Below are positions 34,962 to 44,498 of a DNA stretch of 64,000 bases, piece after piece. The stretch lies in contig SZPC01000008.1 of the NCBI GenBank assembly GCA_030263475.1, positions 62,001-126,000 on the forward strand, read 5' to 3'. The DNA is from OLB4 sp002050165 (lineage in GTDB: Bacteria > Bacteroidota > Ignavibacteria > Tepidaquicellales > Tepidaquicellaceae). Numbering within the stretch: the stretch's first letter is position 1; each line of letters opens with the position of its first letter. Made by a program: the position numbers and the translations under genes. The notes beneath the pieces are model-generated. The model was not told the origin of the DNA. It worked only from the letters and a program-made list of their open reading frames with translations, and searched no databases.

Positions 34962-36014
34962 TTATAAAATTTCGAATAATTTATCAACATCCAAATCTTT
35001 AATACATCGGTGATGTTTTTCATGGCATAAAAATTTATTTCCTTGCCAGTATTTTCTATTAGTCCGGCTCACTGCAATAGTGTGATTGAAGCATGGTGAA
35101 CAGTTTATTTTATGAACCAACGGGAAAAAATTACCAGTATTAAGCGGACCGAACACATCCGGATCAGTTGGCCCGAAAATACCGATAGTTTTAATTCCAA
35201 GCGCATTTGCAATATGCAAAGAACCTGTGTCGTTTCCTATGAATTTATCACACGCATTGATTTCATTTATACCGATGTTAATTTTAAAAAAACCTGGTTG
35301 AAAAAACTTGTCCTGATATTTTTCATCTTCATATTTACCTTCAAAGAAGATTACGGAATAGTCGGGAAATTTTTTTACAATTGTATAGCCGACAGTTTTA
35401 AATTTCTCCAATTCCCATCGTTTCAATCTCATATCCATTCCGGGGTTTATTCCGCCAAACGGGAAAATGCCAATAACAGAATTTCCCAACGGAATCCCAA
35501 TCCGGTTTCTCATTACTGCTTTCGAGACAGTGGCTTTAATTCCTACCTCAAAATTATCCGTATTTAAACCGCACGAAGCAAGTATTGAAAGATATCGTTG
35601 CGCCTCGTGAGTTTTGTCGTCGAAACCGGAAGCTATGTTCACGTGCTTTGTCTCACTGAACCCAAGGCGGTACTTTATTCCGGCAAGATAAGTAAGACAA
35701 CCGAAAGCATTGTTCCGGTGACCTATGAGTGCAAAATCGAATTTCCTTTTGATTAGCTTATTTATAAGCCAGATTGCTGTCGAAGCTTTCTGGAAAAGGT
35801 TTCGGGAAAAGGTATTGTTAACTACGATGAAATCATCGAAATCGGTGAGGTGTACTTTTAATGGCTCTACCCATTTATCAGCGAGCAATGTAATTTTTGC
35901 ATCCGGAAAATTCTGTTTTATAATATTAACTGCAGGCAGGATTTGAACTACATCACCGAGGCAGCACATTTTTATTACAAGGATATTTTTTATATCAGAA
36001 TTTATCAGGTTCAT
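34962..36014 (-). CDS. GT9-family (heptosyltransferase-like) glycosyltransferase
   Basis: The protein matches GT9/lipopolysaccharide heptosyltransferases: NILVIKMCCLGDVVQILPAV at the N-terminus and the donor-site motif GNDTGSLHIANALG, then GIFGPTDP. The start chosen is ATG 36014, which overlaps the TGA of the upstream gene (ATGA) and places the first strand at residue 9; a start 11 codons upstream is possible. It likely adds a heptose-like sugar to lipid A core or another surface glycan from the cytoplasmic face. It belongs to the minus-strand glycan operon. Confidence 0.87.
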   Translation of the reverse strand: MNLINSDIKNILVIKMCCLGDVVQILPAVNIIKQNFPDAKITLLADKWVEPLKVHLTDFDDFIVVNNTFSRNLFQKASTAIWLINKLIKRKFDFALIGHRNNAFGCLTYLAGIKYRLGFSETKHVNIASGFDDKTHEAQRYLSILASCGLNTDNFEVGIKATVSKAVMRNRIGIPLGNSVIGIFPFGGINPGMDMRLKRWELEKFKTVGYTIVKKFPDYSVIFFEGKYEDEKYQDKFFQPGFFKINIGINEINACDKFIGNDTGSLHIANALGIKTIGIFGPTDPDVFGPLNTGNFFPLVHKINCSPCFNHTIAVSRTNRKYWQGNKFLCHEKHHRCIKDLDVDKLFEIL

Positions 36015-37117
36015 TCTGTAATTAATTTCATTGTTAAATCGTCCCAACTAAGCAAATTACTCGTATCAATGCTTTCTCGATTAAAGTGTAACGCTGAATC
36101 AATCGCCTGTATTATACTTTTCTCATTCCTGTATTCATAATAAATAAAATTATCCCGGTCACTCCTTATAAATCCGGGAGATATTATTGGTAACCTGCAA
36201 TAAGTATATTGCATTACCTTCAAACTATCAGAAAAAGATTCTGCACCTTTTGAATATTCAAGGGTATGTAATCCGGCGTCTGCAAACTTTACAAATGGTA
36301 TTGTATCGTTAAAGTTCCTTTCACTGTAGTAGATAATGTTATCCGATAAAACCTCTCGATTGATACCGCCAATTATATGAAACTTAATCTCAGGATATAC
36401 ACCGGAGGCTGTACGCAAAAAATTAAAATCGAAATAGGAATTTCCAGTGAACACGAAATTATTATTTTGTGAATAAGGATTCATATTGGTTTCATCAAAC
36501 TTGTTCTTGTCAATTCCGTGAAAGTGGAGGCGGGTATTTTTATTCGCTCTAAATTTATTAAAGATAAATTTTGATGGCACTGATACGAGATCAAATTTTC
36601 CGGCAATTTCCTTTTCGTGTTGAATGATAAACGGGGGTTGATTTTGAAACTCAATGTCGTCGGATACCCTGTAAATAAATTTCGCATCCGGGTTAATTGA
36701 CATGAGCGAATCAAACCAGAGTAATCCGGGGAAACTCTCAAAGATAATCAGTTCGCTTTTGCCAATTGCATTAATTAAATCAGTGAAAGGAAGCAACAAG
36801 TCCCGATAATTTCTAAAAATCAACGATGAATAATTATTCAGGATCGAATTTCTCATATTTACCGGGTGCAGAGTATTGAACGCGACGAATGTTGAGAGTT
36901 TATCATTAACTTTTACCAGTTTATTTTTTGGTGCAGTTTTAATCAATGGTGTCCTGTAGTCTCCCTTTATGTAAGATAGGAAACTTGCCGAACCGGTAAC
37001 GAACGTAACATGGTAACCGAGACCCATTAGCGATTCCGCAATCTTGTGAAAACCCGCTTTCCGCTTAGATTTCCAGAGATGAAATGAAATGAGTACCGCA
37101 GATTTATTAAACGCCAT
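36011..37117 (-). CDS. Glycosyltransferase, GT4-like (GT-B fold)
   Basis: The protein has a GT-B style N-domain (AVLISFHLWKSKRKAGFHKIAESLMGLGYHVTFVTG in nature, given here by its ends SFHLWKSKRK and GYHVTFVTG) and a C-domain with VFTGNSYFDFNF, the sugar-nucleotide strand region KFADAGLHTLEY and SDSLKVMQYTYCRLPII, as in GT4-type enzymes. ATG 37117 is preferred; ATG 37138 gives seven more residues. It overlaps the end of asnB by 11 bases and the GT9 start by four, so translation is probably coupled. The acceptor is unknown. Confidence 0.75.
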   Translation of the reverse strand: MAFNKSAVLISFHLWKSKRKAGFHKIAESLMGLGYHVTFVTGSASFLSYIKGDYRTPLIKTAPKNKLVKVNDKLSTFVAFNTLHPVNMRNSILNNYSSLIFRNYRDLLLPFTDLINAIGKSELIIFESFPGLLWFDSLMSINPDAKFIYRVSDDIEFQNQPPFIIQHEKEIAGKFDLVSVPSKFIFNKFRANKNTRLHFHGIDKNKFDETNMNPYSQNNNFVFTGNSYFDFNFLRTASGVYPEIKFHIIGGINREVLSDNIIYYSERNFNDTIPFVKFADAGLHTLEYSKGAESFSDSLKVMQYTYCRLPIISPGFIRSDRDNFIYYEYRNEKSIIQAIDSALHFNRESIDTSNLLSWDDLTMKLITE

Positions 37118-39059
37118 AGACTTTCTTCCAAATTGCAAAGTTTATGAATCGCCAAAAATTTGTTATTCCGCATCGCTCCTGAGAATTGAAGATTGAGTCC
37201 CAGTCTGTTTTAATTGCATCTATTTTAAAATAATCATTCAAATCGTTCGTAAAATAATCACGGAAATTATCTTTAAGCGTATTGAGCCAGTAATATTCCG
37301 GCGTAGCAAAACCAAGTTTATCGGTCCGCAACCTTATCTTATCCGGAATGATTCCTTTCATTGATTCTCTTAAGAGGTATTTTGTCCATCCATCTCTTAT
37401 CTTGTAAGAGGCGGGGATGTTAAAAACGTATTGGATCAGGTCAATATCATCGGCGAACGGTGTACGCGCTTCAATCGAAAAGTGCATTGAATTCCTGTCT
37501 TCATATTTTAAAAGTTCCCCGAGACTTGAAAATGTGAACTGGTCGTGGAGCGAACTATTAAGAGTTGAAAATTCTTTTAATTTTGAAATTCCGAGTCGCA
37601 TCACATGCCGGTTGTAAAGTAAATTGTTCAAATAATTTATTTCCTGATCCTTTTTCCTCAATAAAAAGCGCTTTAATTTAGTTGGTAGAAAAATTTTTGC
37701 AAAACTTATCGTTAATGTTCTCAATAATATTTGACTGCTGACAGGGGAGTTCCCAATGTTTCGATATTCATTTAATATAGACCTGAAATCCAGATTACGA
37801 ATCATCTCGTTGTAATACGGTCGTAGAAAATATGAGTAACCCGTAAAAAGTTCATCACCCCCCTGCCCGTCTAAAAGAACTTTTACTCCGTTTTCCGATG
37901 CCAGCTTCATTACACGGTATTGAGTATAAATGGTAGTAGAACCAAAGGGGACATCCTGAATGTAAACAAGTTTTTCAATATCCTCCATTAGTTCGTATGC
38001 AGTTGGCATCGTTTTGAGCCATTCAACGTTTGCGGATTCGGCTACGATGCCCGCCCATATTGTTTCATCAATATCGGTATTCGGAAACGAAGCAGTGAAT
38101 ACTTTTTGATGCTCGCCAATTTGAGAAATACTTTTTTTATTTAGCAATGAATTTATCGTACACACGATCGCAGAACTGTCAACCCCTCCACTCAGGCAAG
38201 AACCAACTTTTACATCCGATCGCAAACGGATATTTACAGCATTAAAAATTTTATTCCGGATAATTTCTGAATATTCTTTTGCCTTCTGCGAACTAAATTT
38301 TTCCCATTTATCAATGTATGAAAGAGTGAAATATTTTTCTTTAATGAACTTGAAATTTGAAAGATCAAGCGTAAAAGAACCAGATGGTTGGAGTTCGGAA
38401 ATATTATTGAACATTGTTATGCAATTATCCTGAACTCTACCGGTTGAAATGTAATCAAACGCTGCGATTGGGTTTATCCCTTTACGAAAATACGGTAGTT
38501 TCAGCAATGCTTTAATTTCTGAAGCGAAGCAAAAATATGAACCGTCGAAAAAATAATAAAACGGTTTCACGCCGAATCTATCCCTTGAACCGAATATGAG
38601 ATTACGTTCAGAATCCAGAATAACAAATGCCCACATTCCGTTCAACATATCGAGACAATTCTTCCCGTACTCCATATATAAATAGAGCAAAACTTCGGTA
38701 TCAGATTCAGACCTGAATACATATTTGTCAGAAGGTAGCATTTGCCGAAGTTCGATGTAGTTGTAAATTTCTCCGTTAAAGATTAAGTGGTATCTGCCGG
38801 AATCATCGTGAAATGGTTGGTGCGCAGAATCACTCAGATCGAGTATAGAAAGCCGACGGTGTCCAAAATACAGATTGCATCGGTGTTCAGACATTACATC
38901 TTCCTTCCGTTTGTAATTTGAAATTTCTTTAGTTTCGGAATTGTAGGATAAATAACCCTCATCATCAGGTCCGCGGTGGGCAATTATTTCGTTCATTAAT
39001 ATAATTAACGAACTATCAACCGAATTATTTTTTGAAACTATGCCGGAGATTCCGCACAT
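37107..39059 (-). CDS. asnB: Asparagine synthase-like glutamine amidotransferase (AsnB)
   Basis: The 650-residue protein has a class II glutamine amidotransferase domain whose nucleophile is Cys2 (MCGISGIV, HRGPDDEGY, FNGEIYNY) and a synthetase domain with the pyrophosphate loop CLSGGVDSSAIV and LLDGQGGDELFTGY. It could make asparagine, but AsnB homologues inside glycan clusters commonly amidate sugar carboxyls in O-antigen or exopolysaccharide. Glycosyltransferase genes lie on both sides, three bases apart upstream, so the glycan role is favoured. Confidence 0.9.
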   Translation of the reverse strand: MCGISGIVSKNNSVDSSLIILMNEIIAHRGPDDEGYLSYNSETKEISNYKRKEDVMSEHRCNLYFGHRRLSILDLSDSAHQPFHDDSGRYHLIFNGEIYNYIELRQMLPSDKYVFRSESDTEVLLYLYMEYGKNCLDMLNGMWAFVILDSERNLIFGSRDRFGVKPFYYFFDGSYFCFASEIKALLKLPYFRKGINPIAAFDYISTGRVQDNCITMFNNISELQPSGSFTLDLSNFKFIKEKYFTLSYIDKWEKFSSQKAKEYSEIIRNKIFNAVNIRLRSDVKVGSCLSGGVDSSAIVCTINSLLNKKSISQIGEHQKVFTASFPNTDIDETIWAGIVAESANVEWLKTMPTAYELMEDIEKLVYIQDVPFGSTTIYTQYRVMKLASENGVKVLLDGQGGDELFTGYSYFLRPYYNEMIRNLDFRSILNEYRNIGNSPVSSQILLRTLTISFAKIFLPTKLKRFLLRKKDQEINYLNNLLYNRHVMRLGISKLKEFSTLNSSLHDQFTFSSLGELLKYEDRNSMHFSIEARTPFADDIDLIQYVFNIPASYKIRDGWTKYLLRESMKGIIPDKIRLRTDKLGFATPEYYWLNTLKDNFRDYFTNDLNDYFKIDAIKTDWDSIFNSQERCGITNFWRFINFAIWKKVYGV

Positions 39060-39062
39060 CGC

Positions 39063-40181
39063 CTAAATTTCTTTAAAGAGATTTAACAAAATAGTTTTGT
39101 TTGCTTCCGATGCCAGAACTCTTGCCGAGTTATGGGAATTAGCTTTCCATTGAATGATTTGTTCATTTGTAATTGAATTAATTTCTTTAGCAATCTCGGA
39201 AGGTTTAAAAGATTTCGTAACATAACCAAGCTTATAGCGGTTAATAAAATCAGCCATCTCCGGCGATGGACCTGTAATTATAGCTAATCGCGATTGGATA
39301 AACTCGAAAAACTTATTCGGTAGTGCGAACTTATAATTAAAGTTTGTAAACGGTAAAATGAAAATTCCAGCATCGTATTTATTCGAAAACGGGATAATTT
39401 GATTGAAGCTGACGGGTTCGATCATATTAATCTTTCCACTATTCTCTGTTTGTAATTTTAATTCATCAAAATATTTTTCGTCGTTCGGAATGAGCATTAA
39501 ATCAAGACTAAACCTATCATCCAGCATCTTAGCTACCTCAATCATCAGTTCAATTCTGCGCGATCTTATTGCAACGCCATGATGAATTAGCCGTATTTTA
39601 CTGCCTGCAGGTTTCATAGGTTGAAGGTTTGAATATGTCGCTGCGTTAGTGATTACAACCGGTTTCCTGTTGAAATGTTTCTGATATTCTGTTGCAATAC
39701 CCTCGCAAACTGTAGTGATATTCTTTAGTAAAGGAAAATATCTTTTACACTGGTGAATAGCGAATCCACGGTGGAGTAATCTCCAACTGAATTTATCTTC
39801 AAACTCAGCCGGCGCATATTCATGGAAATCACAATAAATATTTTTGCTTTTGAAAAGCTTGAAAGCGATAGGCAGAGAATCCAGATCATTTGCAAGAATG
39901 AAATCAAATTTGACTGAAGGACAATCTATTTTCAACTTATATCTTGTAATATAATTTTCAAGCATCCTGTATGCCCTGAATAACCTGAGTATCAGAACGG
40001 GTATTCGGGAGAGAACGGATTTATTTATTGTAATTGGCAAAAACCTGTCCTTCGGAACTCTTGAATTTTCCAAGCCGCAACACCACAACTCATATTCATC
40101 TTTCAGGAAATTAATTTGCCTAATTACACGCGGATCACGATCCTGATTAGTTGTCGAGATTATCAACAGTGATTTCTTCAC
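39063..40181 (-). CDS. GT4-family glycosyltransferase
   Basis: The 372-residue protein has the GT-B pattern: N-terminal LIISTTNQDRDPRVIRQINFL, a middle FDFILANDLDSLPIAFKLF with CDFHEYAPAEF, and a C-terminal KFFEFIQSRLAIITGPSPEMADF similar to the GT4 donor site. The DPRVIRQINFL opening is common in glycosyltransferases of Bacteroidota glycan clusters. Its start overlaps the stop of the flippase gene by four bases, so they are co-translated in the minus-strand operon. Confidence 0.82.
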   Translation of the reverse strand: MKKSLLIISTTNQDRDPRVIRQINFLKDEYELWCCGLENSRVPKDRFLPITINKSVLSRIPVLILRLFRAYRMLENYITRYKLKIDCPSVKFDFILANDLDSLPIAFKLFKSKNIYCDFHEYAPAEFEDKFSWRLLHRGFAIHQCKRYFPLLKNITTVCEGIATEYQKHFNRKPVVITNAATYSNLQPMKPAGSKIRLIHHGVAIRSRRIELMIEVAKMLDDRFSLDLMLIPNDEKYFDELKLQTENSGKINMIEPVSFNQIIPFSNKYDAGIFILPFTNFNYKFALPNKFFEFIQSRLAIITGPSPEMADFINRYKLGYVTKSFKPSEIAKEINSITNEQIIQWKANSHNSARVLASEANKTILLNLFKEI

Positions 40182-41455
40182 GGATGTTTATAGTTTAGGA
40201 CTTTTCGCCATAACAAAGAATATAGTAATACTAAATTCACTGATTCACAAATCACAAGTAAAATAATTCCAAGCATGAAATCGTTGTACAAATAGCCGAG
40301 ATAAACAATCAGCGGTCTGTAAATAAAACTATTGAACGTAAATATCAGAGCAAGTTTCTGTTGATTGAAAATGAGGTAAATGCTGCTGACAGGTGCAGTA
40401 AGAAACATAAAGAAATACATAACGGATAAAACAGAGGCGATATTACCTGAGTAACGCCAGTTCTCACCGAAAACAAACGCGAATAAATCCGGCGCAAAAA
40501 TTATAATTATGATCAACGGGACGATTGAACCTGCCAGCAGCGTTCGCCAGGTTTGTAGTATAAACGATTTATATTCACCGCGTTGATTTACGAGATCACT
40601 CAGCCGTTGATAGAATACCTGTCCGATTGCGCCACCGATTAAAACAGAAGGAATTGTAAGTAGTCTCAGAGCAAAAGAATAGTATCCGGTAATTTCATCG
40701 GAAAAAAAATTGCTGATTAAAATTACAATAACCTGCAGAGAGAAAATATCAATTATAGCTAGCGGAAGGTTAATAGCCGGAAATTCTTTATAGTGCTTTA
40801 TTAATGATACCATTTGTTTAAAATCATTTCGCCTAAAATGAAAAATCTTTTTCAGCCCAACGGAAATCAGAACCGATGCGGCAATAAACTGACCTGCTAT
40901 TGAACTTATTAATAGTCCAATGCTTGAATATCCCGATACACCTATTCCAACGCTCAAAGCTGACTGTCCTATTGACTGAACTACTTTTGCTTTCGTGATT
41001 GACTTGTACCTTTGATTGCGTGTAAGAAAATAATTAAAGGTATTATAAACCGCCGTTATAAAAATTGTCAATACCAGAAAAGGTAGCCAGAAACTCATTC
41101 GCTCATTACCAAGCATTGATGCAATTTCGGTTGAAAACGAAAAACTGAGTATTAGCAGAATCAATGCGAATCCCGAGCTTATCATCAGACAAAGCTTAAC
41201 GAGATTAATAGCATCGGATTCATCTTTCGGTAAAACTATCGCAAGTTCATATCTGAAGCAAAGAACAACTGCAAACATATTCAGAACGGAGAGGAAAACT
41301 GCAAGTAACCCGTAATCTTCCGGTGAATAAATCCGGGATAGCACAGGGGAGATCAACACTGAAATCACCTGCGCTACGATTGAGCCAGATGCCAATACCG
41401 AAACATTTTGTGCAAACGGACTCGTCCGATATTTCCTGAATAACTGCTTCATCAA
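40178..41455 (-). CDS. Wzx-like polysaccharide flippase (MOP superfamily)
   Basis: The 425-residue protein has about 12 TM helices in two pseudo-repeats, with the family opening SVLASGSIVAQVISVLISPVLSR (seen as SGSIVAQVISVL and YSPEDYGLLAVFLS). Such flippases move undecaprenyl-linked glycan units across the inner membrane. It overlaps both neighbours by four bases. A second, distinct flippase is at 48828-50315, so the window may hold two glycan export routes. Confidence 0.88.
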   Translation of the reverse strand: MMKQLFRKYRTSPFAQNVSVLASGSIVAQVISVLISPVLSRIYSPEDYGLLAVFLSVLNMFAVVLCFRYELAIVLPKDESDAINLVKLCLMISSGFALILLILSFSFSTEIASMLGNERMSFWLPFLVLTIFITAVYNTFNYFLTRNQRYKSITKAKVVQSIGQSALSVGIGVSGYSSIGLLISSIAGQFIAASVLISVGLKKIFHFRRNDFKQMVSLIKHYKEFPAINLPLAIIDIFSLQVIVILISNFFSDEITGYYSFALRLLTIPSVLIGGAIGQVFYQRLSDLVNQRGEYKSFILQTWRTLLAGSIVPLIIIIIFAPDLFAFVFGENWRYSGNIASVLSVMYFFMFLTAPVSSIYLIFNQQKLALIFTFNSFIYRPLIVYLGYLYNDFMLGIILLVICESVNLVLLYSLLWRKVLNYKHP

Positions 41456-42978
41456 TATCTGCTCTTGTAAACGTAAATATTACTATTCTGTCCTAGTGTG
41501 TCAACAGCGATAGTAAAATTCTGCAAATCACTTTTTAAATCGCTCGTATCGGATGACCTGATTATTACTAAATCAAAATCTCTGTTACTGATTTTACTTT
41601 CATTTTCAATAACGGATAGTTTATCAATCATAGTTGAAAGAGGAGCTAAAGACAGAGAAACGAGCGCATTTGAATCATTCTTTAAATATTTTGTTGAAAC
41701 TTCCTCCATATCACTGTAACTAACGAAACCGGAAGGATCAGCTTCAAAAATTATCTTTAACGGTTTCCATGTTCCGTATATAAATGCAATGCTGAGAATT
41801 ATAATTGATATCAATGGAACAGCGGATGAGGTCATTTGTCTGATTTTTTCCGGAACACAATAAATACAAGAAATCAGGATTACAAAACTCGGAACAACGG
41901 CGTAGTAATCAGTTGCCTTATACATATAATCGGAATAGAACATAATCACTATTATCGGTAATGCCGGAATCATCAATAAAAAACATTTCCGATCATAAAA
42001 CGGGAGAAATAGAAATGGTAGAAAAAGTAGAAATAAATTATAAAGTTTATCAGATACCATTTCAATATTAAAGAATGATGATAAACCACTTGATTTATGG
42101 AAATGTTCATACGGTTGACCAAAGATTAATTCGTGCCCGAATGTATAAAGAACAAAAAGCATTAAACCTGAGCCTGCGAGAACGTAAGAGTAATATAAAT
42201 TTTTAGACTTAATGCCTAATAATCCTTTTTTGTATAGAATGAAAGCCATCAAAGCCCAGGAGATTCCTAATAGGAAAAAACTCTCTTTAACAAAGAACGT
42301 TGCCGCGATATTTACACAACTCAAAAGAAATTTTTGTTTGAACAAAAAAAGAAAAGCGAGCGCAATTGCGGGGAGTGCGAAGAATTCATCCTCAATACCG
42401 TAAGTGAGAGGATGCCTTATTGAATAAATTGAAAGGAAAAAAACTATTGGTAGATATAAAGCTCCATTTTTGTAATTAAGATGTTTAAGAATTCTGTACA
42501 AAATGAAGCAGGTTGATATAATGATTAAGGCGAGGGAAAATATTTGTGAGCTAAAAGCAGGAATACCAATAAATCCCATTAAACCCGGAATAAATAAAAC
42601 AGGGTTGAAATGATGAGTTAACCAATTTATAATCGAATAGTCTTCGCGTAGAATTGATGAATACAAACCACCCTTTTGAGTAACATTTGCAATAACCTGT
42701 GTCCGGTATGCGAAGTTAATTCCCTGTGAACCGGCTAGAACTCTTACAAAGTGTTGAGCACAAATTATAAGTGGATAAACAATAATGAAAGCAATCATCA
42801 AACGGGACTGCAACTTTGAAAAATTAACCGGATTTATTAGATATTTTCGAAAAGCCGGAATAAGGGCAAATATCATTGCAATCACGAGAATTACGCGTGC
42901 CGGATCGTTTACGTGCAACCCCAGTATCCATCCTACAGGGATAAGGAGAGCAAGCCATAAAATTATTTTAACCCTCAA
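41452..42978 (-). CDS. DUF2079-type polytopic membrane protein (GT-C-like)
   Basis: The 508-residue protein has about 10 TM helices and a long loop after TM2-3 with FAYRTQVIANVTQKGGLYSS and WLTHHFNPVLFIPGLMGF, matching DUF2079, a family related in layout to GT-C glycosyltransferases that use lipid-linked sugars. The TM-poor C-terminal 80 residues are periplasmic-like. It overlaps the flippase and PrsW genes by four bases each. A role in glycan transfer outside the inner membrane is inferred from position and topology. Confidence 0.7.
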   Translation of the reverse strand: MRVKIILWLALLIPVGWILGLHVNDPARVILVIAMIFALIPAFRKYLINPVNFSKLQSRLMIAFIIVYPLIICAQHFVRVLAGSQGINFAYRTQVIANVTQKGGLYSSILREDYSIINWLTHHFNPVLFIPGLMGFIGIPAFSSQIFSLALIIISTCFILYRILKHLNYKNGALYLPIVFFLSIYSIRHPLTYGIEDEFFALPAIALAFLFLFKQKFLLSCVNIAATFFVKESFFLLGISWALMAFILYKKGLLGIKSKNLYYSYVLAGSGLMLFVLYTFGHELIFGQPYEHFHKSSGLSSFFNIEMVSDKLYNLFLLFLPFLFLPFYDRKCFLLMIPALPIIVIMFYSDYMYKATDYYAVVPSFVILISCIYCVPEKIRQMTSSAVPLISIIILSIAFIYGTWKPLKIIFEADPSGFVSYSDMEEVSTKYLKNDSNALVSLSLAPLSTMIDKLSVIENESKISNRDFDLVIIRSSDTSDLKSDLQNFTIAVDTLGQNSNIYVYKSRY

Positions 42979-43979
42979 TTCGGATCCTGTGATTTATATA
43001 GTCCGGCATTATAAAGCATCATTTGCAAACGATATCTCAGGTTGTCAATTTCCCGTTGATAGGTTAACTGTTTAGACATGCTGATATTCCTTATTTGATG
43101 CTTACGCAATGCGAGAGTGATAGAAGTTGAAACGTAATCTTTTTGATTAATAGCGGGATGCAACCAGCCCCGTTTATTACGTTTCGTTACGAACGGAAGA
43201 AAGTTTAAATGGTCATGTGGTATAACACCGGTTTGCGCTTCATCAACCAGTTCCCGATGTATACTTTTACCCTCAAAATAAATTGCCAGTTGAAACACAG
43301 CGAATATGGCGAAAAAATAAAATATCAGGAATACGAATCCTAACAGTGAAGTAGATTCAAAACTTACGCTAATATTCCATGCGAAATGAAGAAAGACAGC
43401 AATGAAATATCCAGCAGGCACAAGAATTAATTTAAAAATCGTGGGTTTAAATTTTGCATAGCCGATAAATGCTCCAAGGGTCGCAGTTGCAAGACAGTGC
43501 ATTACAGCCGAGAACAATGTCCTGATTATTACTACGTATAACCATGATGCTGGTGAAGTTCCGTAAGATAAAAAGTACATGAAGTTTTCAGTCATTCCGA
43601 AACCTAATCCGACAGCGCCGCCATATACAACGCCATCAACTGCTCCGTCAAATCTCTTTGAAATAGCAATCAAAAGGAGAAAAATTCCCTTTGTAGCTTC
43701 TTCAACCAGTGGTGCGGTGACCACTGCTCCGGATAATCCAACGAGTTCACCTGCATTATCATCTGCTACAGAAAGTATCAGAATGCTAAGCGGGATCTGA
43801 AATATCAAGCTCCCTATAATTGCGAGAAATATTGCCCCGGTAGCGCCCCAAAAAAATGTAAGTGAAACCAGCCAGAACGGCTCACGCTCGTTTCTGTCAA
43901 GCCACCAGATGATAATCAGATAAATTATCATTGGTATTGTTGCCGCAAACAATGATGCAATTGCGAGTATAAATGCCAT
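42975..43979 (-). CDS. PrsW-family intramembrane metalloprotease
   Basis: The 334-residue protein has about eight TM helices and PrsW motifs: LVEEATKGIFLL (EExxK), GFGMTENFMYF and HCLATATLGAFIG. PrsW cleaves membrane anti-sigma factors in Bacillus, so it may control an envelope-stress response here. A basic soluble C-terminal tail of about 100 residues (after PHDHLNFLPF) is longer than in many members. Its gene overlaps the DUF2079 gene by four bases and follows the biotin carrier gene by nine. Confidence 0.85.
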   Translation of the reverse strand: MAFILAIASLFAATIPMIIYLIIIWWLDRNEREPFWLVSLTFFWGATGAIFLAIIGSLIFQIPLSILILSVADDNAGELVGLSGAVVTAPLVEEATKGIFLLLIAISKRFDGAVDGVVYGGAVGLGFGMTENFMYFLSYGTSPASWLYVVIIRTLFSAVMHCLATATLGAFIGYAKFKPTIFKLILVPAGYFIAVFLHFAWNISVSFESTSLLGFVFLIFYFFAIFAVFQLAIYFEGKSIHRELVDEAQTGVIPHDHLNFLPFVTKRNKRGWLHPAINQKDYVSTSITLALRKHQIRNISMSKQLTYQREIDNLRYRLQMMLYNAGLYKSQDPN

Positions 43980-43988
43980 GAGTTAATC

Positions 43989-44498
43989 TTATAGTTCTAT
44001 GAGCAATTGACCTTTTTCAACTGCTGCTTTTTCCTTTACATGGATTTTTTTTACCGTACAATCTGACTGGGCTTTAAGTTCATTTTCCATCTTCATCGCT
44101 TCAAGTATCATTACAGTCTGTCCTTTTAAAACCCTGTCGCCCTCGCAAACACTAATCTTGACGACTGCACCAGGCATCGGCGACCGTATCTCAGACTGTT
44201 TATCGTCAGAGTTTGATCCAATGCCTAAAGTTTCTTTCAGTTTGTCTGTATCAGTTTTACAATTTAACTCTATCAATTCGTCATTCACATACATTCTGAA
44301 AATGTTGTTTTGGATTTGTTCCAGTTTTACAGTGAAGTTCTTTGAATTTATCCGGAAGAAAATAATATCATCCGCAATAATTTTAAATTCGTATTTCAAT
44401 ATTTTACCGTTTACCGAGATATCGTTCATGCTATTGACAATAGCAGTAAAATTTTCAATAGCGGTTTTATCTTTCGATATGTAAAATTTGGATTCCAT
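43989..44498 (-). CDS. Biotin carboxyl carrier subunit of an acyl-CoA carboxylase
   Basis: The 169-residue protein ends in a biotinyl domain with the lysine that carries biotin at about residue 136 (LEAMKMENEL). The first 85 residues form a separate beta-rich domain seen in propionyl-CoA-type carboxylase carriers. It swings carboxybiotin between the biotin carboxylase and a carboxyltransferase; no carboxyltransferase gene is present in the window. Its start overlaps the stop of the biotin carboxylase gene by one base. Confidence 0.93.
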   Translation of the reverse strand: MESKFYISKDKTAIENFTAIVNSMNDISVNGKILKYEFKIIADDIIFFRINSKNFTVKLEQIQNNIFRMYVNDELIELNCKTDTDKLKETLGIGSNSDDKQSEIRSPMPGAVVKISVCEGDRVLKGQTVMILEAMKMENELKAQSDCTVKKIHVKEKAAVEKGQLLIEL